A stretch of DNA of 64,000 nt, from the NCBI GenBank assembly GCA_000727475.1, contig KL647289.1, positions 7,678,629 through 7,742,628 of the forward strand, in the 5' to 3' direction. Shown piece by piece: positions 13,429 to 24,300 of this stretch. The stretch's first letter is position 1, and each line of letters starts with the position of its first letter. The notes under the pieces were generated by a model. That model ran no database searches. It was not told where the DNA came from and saw nothing but the letters and a program-made list of their open reading frames with translations. Source of the stretch: Sarcocystis neurona. Lineage: Eukaryota > Apicomplexa > Conoidasida > Eucoccidiorida > Sarcocystidae. The position numbers and the translations under genes are program-made.

Positions 13429-15738
13429 TCAGGCTTGCAGCGTTTCCTCCTTAACGTGAATACACGCAAAAGCCGCCGGGAAAAGTCTCTTGTTTTCCAC
13501 CAAAAAAAGACCACCAGGGTGCTTATCTTGCAGCTGACACTTCGCTCGATCATCCTTATCTGATGATCTTTCTGAAAGAGTGCCACGCGAATTCACGGTA
13601 CGCTTGCGGGAGGAAGTTTCCGGAGATGGTCCTGTGCTCTTCTGGCTGCGTGCCACCGCAAGGCCTGCACTACTAGAATTACGTACACGTCTAGTGGGTG
13701 CTGCCCCATTGCTCGTCGGTGCTCCACCGGATGTACTCGGTCGAAATAACCCTGTGAATCCCGTTTCACTCGTGTGCGTTGTGGCGCCGTGGTCTCTGGC
13801 TGTGAGGACGCTCGCTCCACAGCATTGTCGTTGCGATACGCCGCGTTGCGTAGATTGCCAGGAGTCGTCTGGCAAGCCTGCCTTCTCCAATTTATTCTCC
13901 AGGAAAGTGATTCGCTGTTGCAAAGCCTGAAGCTTCCGCTTCTTCTCATTTAGAATCTTGCACGCACCCTCCAACAAAATATCCTCCCGTTTCTGCTGCT
14001 GCGCCGCGGCAGCAGCCATATCCTCCGTGATGCTATGTAGGGCTTCCACGCAGGCGCTGTACTGCTCATGCAACTTCTGTTGCTCCTGCGCGTGCAGTCG
14101 CTGCATCAATAACACGGCTGCTGTCAACTTGGCGACGCCCGATGCAAGCGGCAGCGGCTGCAGGCGGATCGGTTCTGTTAATCGCGCGTACATCGCACAC
14201 GGAGCCGCACCAAGCTGCATCACAAGCGATAACGTGTATGCGCCTGCGGATTGTCCACTTGATGCGGTGGGCATATAAACACGGTCAGGCTTGCCAACGA
14301 CCGGCCCCGGATTGTCACAAGGGGCGCTACCACTGTTTTGCCGAAGACGAGTAGCGCGCGACCGTCCTATCTCCATTGAAGCTCTGTCGTTGGTGGCGCT
14401 GGTGGTAGCACCTTCACTGCTGCTCGTACGCGGTTCCGCCTGCTTGTCGCCACTGCCGCCGCCGCTTGAGGGAACTGCACTAGAGGTCTCCAACCGAGCA
14501 GAATACACTGACGAACAGTGTACGCGTCGCAGTCCATGACGGCTAAGTGATTCCTGCTCTGTGTAAGCACCTTCCTTCTCTGTCTCGTGCAGCGACCCAC
14601 TCCCCACAGACATGTGCAAATTCTGCGATGGAACGGTCACACACGGCGTGGTACACATGTTCTTAGGCCTCCTACTGTCTACCAAGTGCAACACGACAAA
14701 AGTTCTATCGCCGTGCCCCGCCGACGTGCACGGTGAGGAACTAGTTTTCGGTAACTGTCTCAAGGAAGCTGTCTTCTGGTGTGTCTCTACGGCGGTCCGG
14801 CACACTGCATCTGCTGCTGATCCCTCACTGGGATTCGGCAGCACGTCAGCTGTGAGCGTGTGGTAAAGACGCTTCCAAGCTGCTTCATTCCAACAGAGGT
14901 TGCCATTTAGCTGCTTATACAAAAGTCGTCCTTCAAGGAAACGCTGGCCGTCGTAAAGGAGCAGTCCGCACACAACGCCTCGTTCTTCAAACGTGGCGCT
15001 TGCGCTGCACAACTTCGCTCTGCCAGAGCCATTGCCAGCCTTTCCTGCTTCGACGTCGCTTATGGCTGGGCACGCGGGTTGATGAGTGGTTGACCTAAAT
15101 GAGTGCTTCCAACGTGTGCAACACAGTAGGTTTATTAAAGTTTTCGCTGGAAACTGCTGTGGAACAGCTGCGTCAGCTCCACCATTGCCACGCGGTGACA
15201 ATCCACTCATGCTAACTCCTTGAGCTGGTGCGTGTAAGTCTGGGCATGCATGTTGATAAACTGATATCGTTCTTACTGAAGAATTAGAGCAAGAGGAAGC
15301 ATGGTTGACTGAAGTGCACAGAGGATTACCGTCGGAGCACGAGGGAGGCTTCGCTGACCAGGGACTCGCTTGGGAGCCCCCGGCCAGCGTCCGCACCGCC
15401 TGCACAGTCACTTGTGCGTCTGCTGCTACGGGGTCGAAAGACTCAACAGAACAGAGGACGTCAGAAGCCGGCGAATCCGTGTTGCTCCCGGCTACTGGAT
15501 GTGGTGGTTTTGCTTGTCCACATGGCGTGATACAAGGAGTCAGGTTCCCATCTGTGGGATGACACGGTACCTTAAAAGGAGTGTATATGCACTCCAAGGG
15601 GTTTCCGCAGTGGCAGATCACGGTACGAAGTTGAGCGAGAACCAACGGGCACACAGGAAGAAGACTGTCTGATGGACAAGTCTCCTCGAATGAATTGCGT
15701 CCAGATGCTTCTGCAGAGGCCCCACTTGGACCAGCCAT
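13429..15738 (-). CDS. XRCC4-like NHEJ protein with low-complexity insertions, single exon
   Basis: One uninterrupted reading frame of 769 codons from a true ATG. XRCC4 partners DNA ligase IV in non-homologous end joining; it has a beta-sandwich head and a long coiled coil. Residues about 250-300 (ERGVVCGLLLYDGQRFLEGR, then a Trp-containing helix ending LYHTLTADVL) resemble the first half of the XRCC4 head. Residues about 501-530 (YTLSLVMQLGAAPCAMYARL) resemble the last head strands. The helix at about 535-617 then runs to GACKILNEKKRKLQAL, close to the XRCC4 motif containing VLNEKK..IR.L in the coiled coil. The distance from the YT strand to LNEKK is about 95 residues, near that in human XRCC4. 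A Ser/Thr/Gly-rich insert of about 200 residues splits the head, and about 240 extra residues precede it. The tail after 640 is Ser/Arg/Lys-rich. Alternatives in the same fold superfamily are XLF, PAXX, SAS-6 and CCDC61; the LNEKK motif favours XRCC4. The assignment rests on resemblance seen by eye. Confidence 0.6.
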   Translation of the reverse strand: MAGPSGASAEASGRNSFEETCPSDSLLPVCPLVLAQLRTVICHCGNPLECIYTPFKVPCHPTDGNLTPCITPCGQAKPPHPVAGSNTDSPASDVLCSVESFDPVAADAQVTVQAVRTLAGGSQASPWSAKPPSCSDGNPLCTSVNHASSCSNSSVRTISVYQHACPDLHAPAQGVSMSGLSPRGNGGADAAVPQQFPAKTLINLLCCTRWKHSFRSTTHQPACPAISDVEAGKAGNGSGRAKLCSASATFEERGVVCGLLLYDGQRFLEGRLLYKQLNGNLCWNEAAWKRLYHTLTADVLPNPSEGSAADAVCRTAVETHQKTASLRQLPKTSSSPCTSAGHGDRTFVVLHLVDSRRPKNMCTTPCVTVPSQNLHMSVGSGSLHETEKEGAYTEQESLSRHGLRRVHCSSVYSARLETSSAVPSSGGGSGDKQAEPRTSSSEGATTSATNDRASMEIGRSRATRLRQNSGSAPCDNPGPVVGKPDRVYMPTASSGQSAGAYTLSLVMQLGAAPCAMYARLTEPIRLQPLPLASGVAKLTAAVLLMQRLHAQEQQKLHEQYSACVEALHSITEDMAAAAAQQQKREDILLEGACKILNEKKRKLQALQQRITFLENKLEKAGLPDDSWQSTQRGVSQRQCCGASVLTARDHGATTHTSETGFTGLFRPSTSGGAPTSNGAAPTRRVRNSSSAGLAVARSQKSTGPSPETSSRKRTVNSRGTLSERSSDKDDRAKCQLQDKHPGGLFLVENKRLFPAAFACIHVKEETLQA

Positions 15739-15774
15739 TTCGGATTCACCTGCCTTCCAGCGATCCAGCGGCCC

Positions 15775-15818
15775 TGAGGTACCCTCGAGGTTTGTGTGAG
15801 GTACCCTCGAGGTTTGTC
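15775..15818. repeat. 22-bp tandem duplication upstream of the XRCC4-like gene
   Basis: Two near-identical adjacent units (15775-15796 and 15797-15818) share TGAGGTACCCTCGAGGTTTG. A diverged relative (GGTACCCTCAAGG) lies near 15980. The pair sits 37-80 bases upstream of the minus-strand start codon, where a promoter or 5' leader element would be expected. A regulatory role is inferred from position only. Confidence 0.75.
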
Positions 15819-16408
15819 TCGTAAAGAGCTACAAGGAAGACTGCATTGTGCAGTGCAACGTTGCTCTTTGGAAGGACGGACAAAAGCGACTGAACAGAAA
15901 GAACAGCCCGACACGCACGTGCCGCATGTTTGACAACGACGACCGCAAAGAGAGCGGTACGAAGCTACAACAGATTCCAGGTACCCTCAAGGCATCCGTG
16001 CAGCCTCAAAGCTTGGTGAAAAAAGGATGGCATGCAGCCGGGTGCATGTGTTGCAGCGCGACCTGCGAATGGGGCCGCCCTCCTAGACCTTTATTGCAGG
16101 TGAATGGCTGGTAGCTGGCAAGCGTAACAGCGGGCAGCATCAGTATCCTCGTGTATATGCATACCGTAAATATTCGTTTTGTGTGCCTTCACGGGCCAGG
16201 ATCCAGAGCATCTGGGCCTTTCATGTTGCAGGGCAACGGCATTCGGAACGGGGCGCGCGGAGCCGCCGCGCCACCTGCCCAGCGAAATACATGTTCATGC
16301 TGCACGGCACCAATGTCAAAACAAGCCCTGCGGCGCCCACTGCTGGCACAGGCTGGTCTCCATATCGGGAATTGCGCTTAAAGTGTTTGACTAGAAAGCT
16401 GTTGTTAA
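15819..16408. other. Region between two minus-strand genes
   Basis: Holds the 5' flank of the XRCC4-like gene and the 3' flank of the unidentified gene ending at 16409. GC content rises after 16180. Plus-strand open frames at 16183-16476 overlap the antisense of nothing recognisable; I assign no gene. Confidence 0.45.
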
Positions 16409-16816
16409 TTATTTCACCTCCTCCTCGAAGCACGGGGTGGTGGATGGCTGCGAAGCCAGAGGGTGACCCCGTCTAGCCGTTTGCTGTCCGGTCACATCGC
16501 AGAGCACGCAGTGCACACAGGCTGAGAACAACGCCGTCGGATCATGAGCAAAATGGCGATAACCACCAAAGCGGTGGCCCTGCTGTTCACCGTCCGTCCC
16601 CTGGGAGAAAAGTTCACGCTTTATTACCCTTGGCGAGGAGTTCCGTAGCACTTTTTTTGCTTCGGTCCAGGCGCGTGCGCGCAGGCGTCCGTAATTAGCA
16701 CGCTCCTGTCGTACTTCGCATGTCGGTGGCCCGCTAAGGCGCCCACCAGCCGATTCCGGTACACGGAACGAGCTGACTGGACATTCGTGAGCCCATTTTC
16801 TACACAGAGTGTGCTT
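16409..16816 (-). CDS. Last exon of an unidentified gene with a Cys-rich segment
   Basis: A 135-codon open frame plus TAA starts after an acceptor (GGCGCAG) and has no in-frame ATG before its central part, so it should be a terminal exon. It begins KHTLCRKWAHECPVSS. The middle is a basic helix (EVRQERANYGRLRARAWTEA, then KKVLRNSSPRVIKREL). It continues GHRFGGYRHFAHDP and has a CVHCVLC cluster before an acidic end (FEEEVK). Cysteines at CRKWAHEC and CVHCVLC could bind metal. The composition is far more protein-like than neighbouring frames. The family is not recognised, and upstream exons (above 16816) were not found. Confidence 0.45.
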   Translation of the reverse strand, partial: KHTLCRKWAHECPVSSFRVPESAGGRLSGPPTCEVRQERANYGRLRARAWTEAKKVLRNSSPRVIKRELFSQGTDGEQQGHRFGGYRHFAHDPTALFSACVHCVLCDVTGQQTARRGHPLASQPSTTPCFEEEVK

Positions 16817-18735
16817 CTGCGCCGGTTTCGCTAGCTACGTAAGTATAGGGGGTACAAATATGTCTAAACAGGTGGTCGGTCCACGTGCGAGAGGCTGCAT
16901 CCCGAAACATTTTGTCGAAGGGGAAGCCAGCGTATCAGTCGAAGCCACCTGACTTCACACTTGTGAACGAGGTACACCAGCAGACAACACAAAAGAGTCT
17001 TCTTACTTTACAGTATCACCACTGGAAGTAAAATTGACTAATGGCTCTTCAAGGAAACAACTTTAATACAGTAGTCGCACGTGCCAGAAGATACTGGTTG
17101 CTTCACAGAACACACCCTCCGACGAAGGGAGGATTACTGATGGTACACAAAGAGAGGTACAAGCTGCCATGCCCTCGAGACGTACATGGATGTCTTCTGT
17201 TGACACTTCCCCACTGCCCCTGCAAATATCCCCAATCGAAAAGCCCCACTGCGCAGTATCCTACCTGTGCGTGATATATACAAAAATAAAACTGAGCACG
17301 TATATCTGGAAATGTACACATGCACGTATTGTTCTGTGGACCATTGTGACAGTTTTTCGTGAGCCGGCCGCCAGTGGTTACGGCATTCCGCCCTGGGTAA
17401 CAGGCGGGACAGAATGCCGTCGGTGTCTGGTGAAGTGTGGGCACTTGTACCAGCCTATTAGCCCATTAGCTGAACCTGAAGAATGGCTTCCGACATACTT
17501 TTTTCGAGTGGCCTCGCGCTTACTGTCCCCCCTTGTGGTGATGGTGTTACTGTGCAGGATTCGAAAGCATGGACAGAACGGCCCACTCGCAGTAGGCTAA
17601 ATAAAGCTTGTTCGCACCCAGTATACACGTATGTGTTTTGATCTAGATTGACCCAGCTGGTATACCAGAACAACACCACATCCTTAGAAAGGATTGAGAT
17701 GCGTACCCGCGGGAAACAAGAGCTATTCGCAGTGTGCGGCCCGCCGGAGAAATTCCGTTGATATGGCGTGGCCCGTACAAGGTTGAGACTAAAGCCAGGC
17801 AACATACGAAAAAAGACGTTCCTGCACGAGACGCAAAACGCGTCTAGGTCCCTATTCTTTCAGGTGGGGACCATTTGCGTTCTTGCGCCAAAACGCCCCG
17901 CAAAGCTCCTGTTTTACAGACTTGGCGGACCGCACACAACGGTTGAGTTGTGAGGAAACACTGCATCCCAGGAACAAGCGAGCGATACATACAAAAGTCT
18001 TCAAGTGTGAAACAAGACGTTTAGGGCAACCACGACCTTTCTGTCTTGACGTCCGCCAAGTGCTAATACGGTAGATCCAACCGCGAAGGAGGACAAGAAA
18101 CAAGGTGCTGAATGTCTTGCCACGATTAAGCCCCCCTGTCTTGCGTTGTGAGCGTGCCCTTATTTTAGTCCGCCATCACTGAAGTACGTAGCAAGGAAGA
18201 GATCCCTAAAGGGCCACTGATGCAAGCACTTGCCGGGCCCTCATGTCGGTGCTTGGACCCTTTGCGTGGAACGACCACCGCTCAGGGAGGTCTCATGCAA
18301 AAATTGCGCGGGCGAAAAGTTACCGCCCAGGAGTCCCGGATACATCACAAATTAGAGCAACGGAAGCGGACAAGGACATTCCATGTACTTGTCAAAAATG
18401 TAGCGTCTTTGAACGCAGACACTCTGCTACAGAACAGTTGGTACTAAGCAGGGATCACCAGAATGCAGCCGACTCCTTTCGGGGGACTTACTTGAAGCTC
18501 TTAATGTCTTATAATGCAGATTCTTTCCATATTTTAACAGCCTACCTCGTACGTACTACGTGCTTGTATTGAGATCTGTAGGTCATATCAAATTCTAGTA
18601 GAAAGACAAAGAGATCCATATGCTTCCTCGTTACCGCCAAACCAAGGCGACCCCTTTCAAGAGGGTCATCTACACTTTACGTGTAGATTCTCTTCATAAC
18701 TATAATACGTGGGCGCTGTGTAGCGTCTGCTCATA
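16817..18735. other. Unassigned region
   Basis: No recognisable gene. 5' exons of the minus-strand gene ending at 16409 should lie here or beyond. A short plus-strand frame after a good acceptor (17863-17953, beginning VGTICVLAPKRPAKLL and ending in TGA) and another at 18220-18447 are protein-like but have no supporting context. Confidence 0.4.
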
Positions 18736-19383
18736 TTAGCATCCATAGTTAATTCCAGACACCACAAGGCGGGCTGGACGACTTGTAAGCATGCGTAGAG
18801 GCACCTGTACCTGCTGAAGCAATCTGCCTTCTGCACGTGGCCTGCTGCTATCAAGCAGCGCACTGAGTTTCGCTGTATCGAAATTTATCTCTGAAGTCGT
18901 TTTTTGTCCCTTTGACACTGTGGGAACAGCTGATCTGCACTGCACATGAGGATCCTCCTGTCCCTCCTGCCGCGTATTCCCATTCGGCAACAACCAGTGG
19001 GAGAAAATTTGTCAGCTGTGGGTAGTCAGCAAAACACATGTCTTTCGCTAGCTTTCTGTGGCTTCGCGAGTTCGAGCTTCCTGTTTGGCAACGTGAGGTA
19101 CGCGAGGGCAGGCAGTTTGAACTATGGCGCGTGTTTACATGCAAACAAATATACAATGATACAAATGTATGAGAAACTTTTGTGTACGCTACTTGAACAC
19201 CTCTGCGCTGCGAACGAATGCGGAAATGTGTCAGAGTACCATACTCATACTTACACGTACACATAGGTATGCACAATCTTCTGCAGGACAACGCACACAC
19301 GTTTTCGCAAACTGCCATTTACGCTCGACCGCCACCTCTATCCAAAGACATATCTCCGCGTCCGCCAGCTGCCCCACCTGAGA
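18736..19383 (-). CDS. Coding-like exons of an unresolved gene
   Basis: Three protein-like stretches lie in minus-strand order. The first, below an acceptor at about 19384, reads GQLADAEICLWIEVAVERKW then QFAKT before GTGTGC. It joins in phase to one below about 19090 reading KLELAKPQKASERH. A terminal frame ending at 18736 reads IFSHWLPNGNTRQEG and later FDTAKLSALLDSSRPRAEGR, QVQVPLRMLTSRPARLVV. The junction between the second and third stretches could not be solved: a stop or wrong phase intervenes, and the only available intron would be about 22 bases. An alternative frame across the gap reads LTNFLPLVVAEWEY. No family was recognised. A sequencing frameshift or an unseen exon may explain the break. 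Confidence 0.35.
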
Positions 19384-21316
19384 TACACTGAATTCTTACA
19401 AGTACCTTCACTACAGTGTACATAATGGAAAGAGTTACTTATTTTGAGCATCCCGCAGGATTTATAACTACACGAAGGTTAAACTACAGACGTCCGGCTT
19501 CTGTACCACGGCCTCTGTGCGGACTTCTGGCACTGTCAGTGTATCAGCAATAGGCAGTTGCGCGTACCTCCGCATTTGCACAGGAGGACGTGTGCTTAAC
19601 CGTCCTCAACTTCCGGTACGCATGAGACCTCGTATGCCTGTGCACAAATGCAGACCTAATTTCGTTACTGAACACAGTCTCGTGCCATATCACGGTACAC
19701 CCTAACCAACTCTAGAGGTACGCTTCCGACCACGCGCTTGCACCGCTGCATCGCATGAAGCCTCCGGTGCGTTTCTTCACTCGATCGAAAACGTATGCTC
19801 GTGAGGTCGTCCACGAAGATTGATAAATGTTTCTGATTACGCAGTTGCTGACTTATGTAGCAGCACCTGGCATGGTAAATCGCTCTGCTTCCACAGGCGG
19901 CTGAATCGCTTTGTTAACCAGCAGCAACTCTATGCGCGGCAACAACTTATACGCAAAGTAGTGCTTCAGCGCATTGGAAGGAGTGGCGCACCCGCGCAGC
20001 GGCACCGTTCTGTTCATCGAGCAACGCTTCGCGGGGCGGTTTCATTTGCTTCCCATTCGCCGTTTACCTTGCAGCACTGTGGGTGCAAGATTCTCGAGTG
20101 TCAAATCACTCAGTGGACTCTGGGTCATGCATTTGCGTACGTATGGATAACTAGCAATCTATTATATATTCACAACTACACGCCTGCATCTGTACTAGTG
20201 TACATATTTGTACATGGGCGCAACCGTTCTGTCAGAGATCATGCGGGCACTAAATCCACAAAGATACACAACATTCGTACACAGTTTCTCGTAAGAGTAC
20301 CCAGAAGCACCACCTACATCCGCGCGTCCGCCTCAAAAAAAAAAGTGTAAGTACGTATCGGACTGTCTTGCGATGCACCCGTCTGTGTACTTGCGTATCT
20401 CTCCGCCGTTGAGGGCAGCAGGTCTAGGCCTTGACAAGCACCAGATATATGGGAGGTATACGCACACGTATGAGGCTTCAATCACGCGGATTACTCATAC
20501 GTAGAGAGAAGGCTACCAGTGTAAGCGTGTCTGTATTCGTCTCTTACTGAGTGTCAGCCGTGTTGCGTCTTCTGCGAGAAACGTATTTTCGCCGTTCACA
20601 GGTCCTGAAACCATCCGACACCTGCTCACGGGCAGCGGCAACTGCGCGCGCTGCTGAGGAGTTCTAGAAACGCAAAAAAAAAAAAATCAGCTTCCCCTCT
20701 GCTGCAGTCTCTGCTGCACGTCTCCACCCAGGAGACCCAGTGCACACAAAAGGCCGGAAGGGAAGCTTTTCTTTGTCAGACAACGGAAGTCTATCACGTG
20801 CAGAAGAGAACTTTCTCAGACGTCAAAAAGGTAAGATCCTTCTTTTGTAGGAAAGAAAAATCATCCCTTCCTCGTCAAACACAAAAACCATTTTCATGTT
20901 TTACCGTGACCTCTTTACTTTTCTAACTCGGATTTGGGGAAAAAGGGCTTCAGGCTTCACAAAAATGCACCAACCAAAGTGGTGTATCTGCAACACCGCA
21001 TCGTGTGCTCAGTTTTCGTAGCTCCACTTGACCGTTCTGACCAGATGCAGCACAATCAAGTATTCTCTTCACGACATAACGCGTAGTCTTATTTGTTGTA
21101 CTGACCTGCGCTACTACGCCATCTTTTTACTCTCCGCCGCTGCCACTACTGCTGGAGCTGCCGCTGCTTTCGCAACGCTATTCCGTGTACAACGGGGTTA
21201 TCCACACCATATACGCCTGCTACTGCTGCCGCGGGCTCTTCATCGCCTCCCTTTGCGGGAATCCGTGGGGACGGACACCCCCATTTCTCGTACGTGCCCA
21301 GCAGCGTTGCCGTCGC
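19384..21316. other. Unassigned region at the repeat-poor/repeat-rich border
   Basis: No gene recognised. A plus-strand frame at 19820-20350 is open for 176 codons but starts at TTG. Its middle, after an acceptor at 19898, is Arg/Gln-rich (RLNRFVNQQQLYARQQLIRK) and could be an exon. An A-run occurs at about 20676-20686. Simple repeats become frequent from about 21.4 kb. Confidence 0.4.
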
Positions 21317-24300
21317 TCAGGCTTCCTGCTCCACGGTGCCAGTCTCGGACACGTATATGCCATCAAGAAACTTTCGGATATCTTTGCGACGCACAAGAGT
21401 CGACTGATGAATCAGCGCCGCTGCAAAAAAGGGAACAACATACGTACACGACTACACACTAGTGGCTGTTACACATGTATATCCAAACACACCCAAACAT
21501 ACAGACAGGTGTGCATTTTGTCGATGCGCATGCAGCAATGACACCTTTGCAGAAAATCGGTTCTCCACGTGTGCCGGATTTCCTGCCTAAAATCTTCATG
21601 CGCACACGTGGAGAGACACGGACATCTGCGTCGCAAACATATATTTGCGCACAGATACAGGGCGCGCATATGCTTCTGCGTATTCAGTACCGGTGCAAAC
21701 ACTGGTATCGACGTCCCCTTTACCGCTGTGCACAACGAACCGTTCACGGCTGTGTACCGGAACGCGTACACACAGATATATACATCAAGCCACCTACTGA
21801 AGATTCCATCACGACACCGGTATACAGGTATCTCTACAGATCTCCACGTGTCTGCAAACACAAACGTACATATATACACACACATATATACACACTTAAA
21901 CAGACGCGCACAACGAATCATATATGTATATATATACATATATATGTATATGTATATACATATACACGTTATAACTGATACAAGATTACACAGATAAAAA
22001 CAAACGTTCACACACATAGAATCGGCAATCACGCACGAACACGCATCCACACGCGCACACTCACGAACATCTATACTTATATACACACGCATCCGGACGT
22101 AGACGTGACTCCTTCAACGTGACCCCGTGCAGCCAAGGCGCACGGCTACACATATGTATGAAGATGTACACAGACAGACAGACACGCACACACACACACA
22201 CACACACACACGAACTCATGTACAGGCACAATGGCTCAGCATCCTGCCACCCGTAAGTACACATATGCACCTGCAGTACGTGTGTGCAGAATTGTGTCAC
22301 TTGCGTATGCAGGTGTATACAGACGTAACACGTAATTTGTAAACCGAGTTGTTCAATCAAATATCCGCCGCACTATCTGCGCGTGTACGCTATGCGCTTA
22401 AATTACATACATACATACATACATATGTGAATATGCACGCGCGAATATACATACACGTACACACACACGCACGTATACGTACATGTACATAACGTTAAAA
22501 CAAGTGATTACGAGGAGACACGTCCCTGTGTGCATCAACTCACACAGACGTGAATACACACATATATATATATATATATGTATGTATATCCCACCACCAA
22601 CGTAAGGACACACACGCCCGTACTTTGTTGGAGGGATAGCTCCGACGAACGTATTCACACCGTACGCAGCAGCAAACTGACTGCACTCCCCATGCGCGCG
22701 TGTCACTACGCACATGCGCAGTGACTCCTAAATTTGTGTATGTACACTACACAGCTACAACGTGAAACCTTCACTCAGGTCCGCCACATACCTAGTACTT
22801 CTTGCATATCGTCGCTGTCGTGTGCAGCAGCATTATCCGAAAAACGACGGTTTTTCAACCGCATGACGGACATCTGCGCTTGTCGATAAATCTCACGGAT
22901 ACTTCGTCTCTGTCTCTATCTGGAAATTTACAGTCGTTACATACACGTTGAGAGCGGACACATTTCTGACAACTAGAACAGCATCCCTACCTGATCTGGA
23001 AACACTTTCAATGTCTGTGCCCGTGAGGGCGATTTCGTCTTTGACTGCGGTAGCCTTTTCGCACTTGACGCCCGGGAGCATTTTGACAACTCTGACGCGT
23101 TTTTCTCCAAGAAAGTTGCGAATTTCGACCACGCCGCCGTCGCTGCTGATGTTGACATTGATGGGAAAGTGGGCGTACACAAAGCGCATTTTGTACTGGA
23201 ATTTCTTGGTGACACCGGTGAACATGTTTTTCAGGTGGGTGCACAGCGTGCGGATGCAGCTCAGGTCCGTTCGCGTCCCGTAAAACATTTCCACTCGCAG
23301 CTGTTGCCCCTTCTTCGTCTTGCTGATGGAGATGGGTAGATGTCGGAAGCTGCGTGAGATCTCGCCGAAGCGGCCCTTCACCTTCACGCTTCGCGACCGT
23401 ACGTCCACTGTCACTGCACAGAAAAAAAAAACCCGCAGGAGTAGCCAGAGTGTGGTCCAGCAGTGGTGACAGAAACAGGAATTCATGTCCTGGCAGTCGA
23501 ACCGCGTACAAAGGAAATTCAGTAGGAGAGAATCGACACATCCACAGCCGCTGCACGAAAGAAGGGGGATAGACGCCAGCAACACACGAAGGCGGATAAT
23601 CCGAGAGAACACCGTACTGACACGATGCACAAACAAACGACGGGGGTCCACCGGAAAACGAGGAGCTACGCGCACAGATGTGTAAGACGAAGGAGGACGA
23701 ATGCGCGGGAGGGGACACGAAGACGGGTTGGAGGAAATGGGTGACACATCCAGTGAACGCGGAAGAGATCAATGGAGCAGACATCGCACAGGACGCGAAT
23801 CCAGAGAGAAATACGCAATAGGAAGAGTACGAGTTGCGACTAGACACTAAAGCGACTCGATAATCGAATATAAGAAAGACGCAAAATAGAACGACATGCG
23901 TAGAAAAAGCCGCAAAATTGGCGGAAGGATATACGAGAAACAAGGTACATGTCACGATATTAGGAGAAACACGAGACGAAGTACAGTGAAGCATGACGAC
24001 GCCTGAAATGGAGGGAGGGAAGCGGACGAACGAGAGTGCGCAGAGAAGACGCAATAATCCGATACACGAGGTGACGCCCACGGCATCAGACAAGCAGATG
24101 TGAGAGAAACGAAGTTCAACACGCGAAACGGTTGACCGGGCCGCGGACGACACTGAAGGACGGCCAGATAAAGCATGGACGCATGACACATCACACAGGA
24201 GAGGTGAAAGAGAATAGGGAGTGATAGGCAGGGCGGGAGACTCGGCAAAGAAAAGACGAGCCACTGGAGGATGCGGGACGTCGGCGTCTGGAGAAAGCGA

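Noticed and set aside
17863..17953. Short plus-strand frame after a good acceptor, ending in TGA
   Set aside because: Only 30 codons, no partner exon found, no recognisable family. Listed in the region note but not called a gene.
21475..22360. Overlapping frames of 140-207 codons on both strands
   Set aside because: They run through TA, CA and TG microsatellites in RPL9 intron 2; Tyr/Ile/Val/Cys/His content reflects the repeats.
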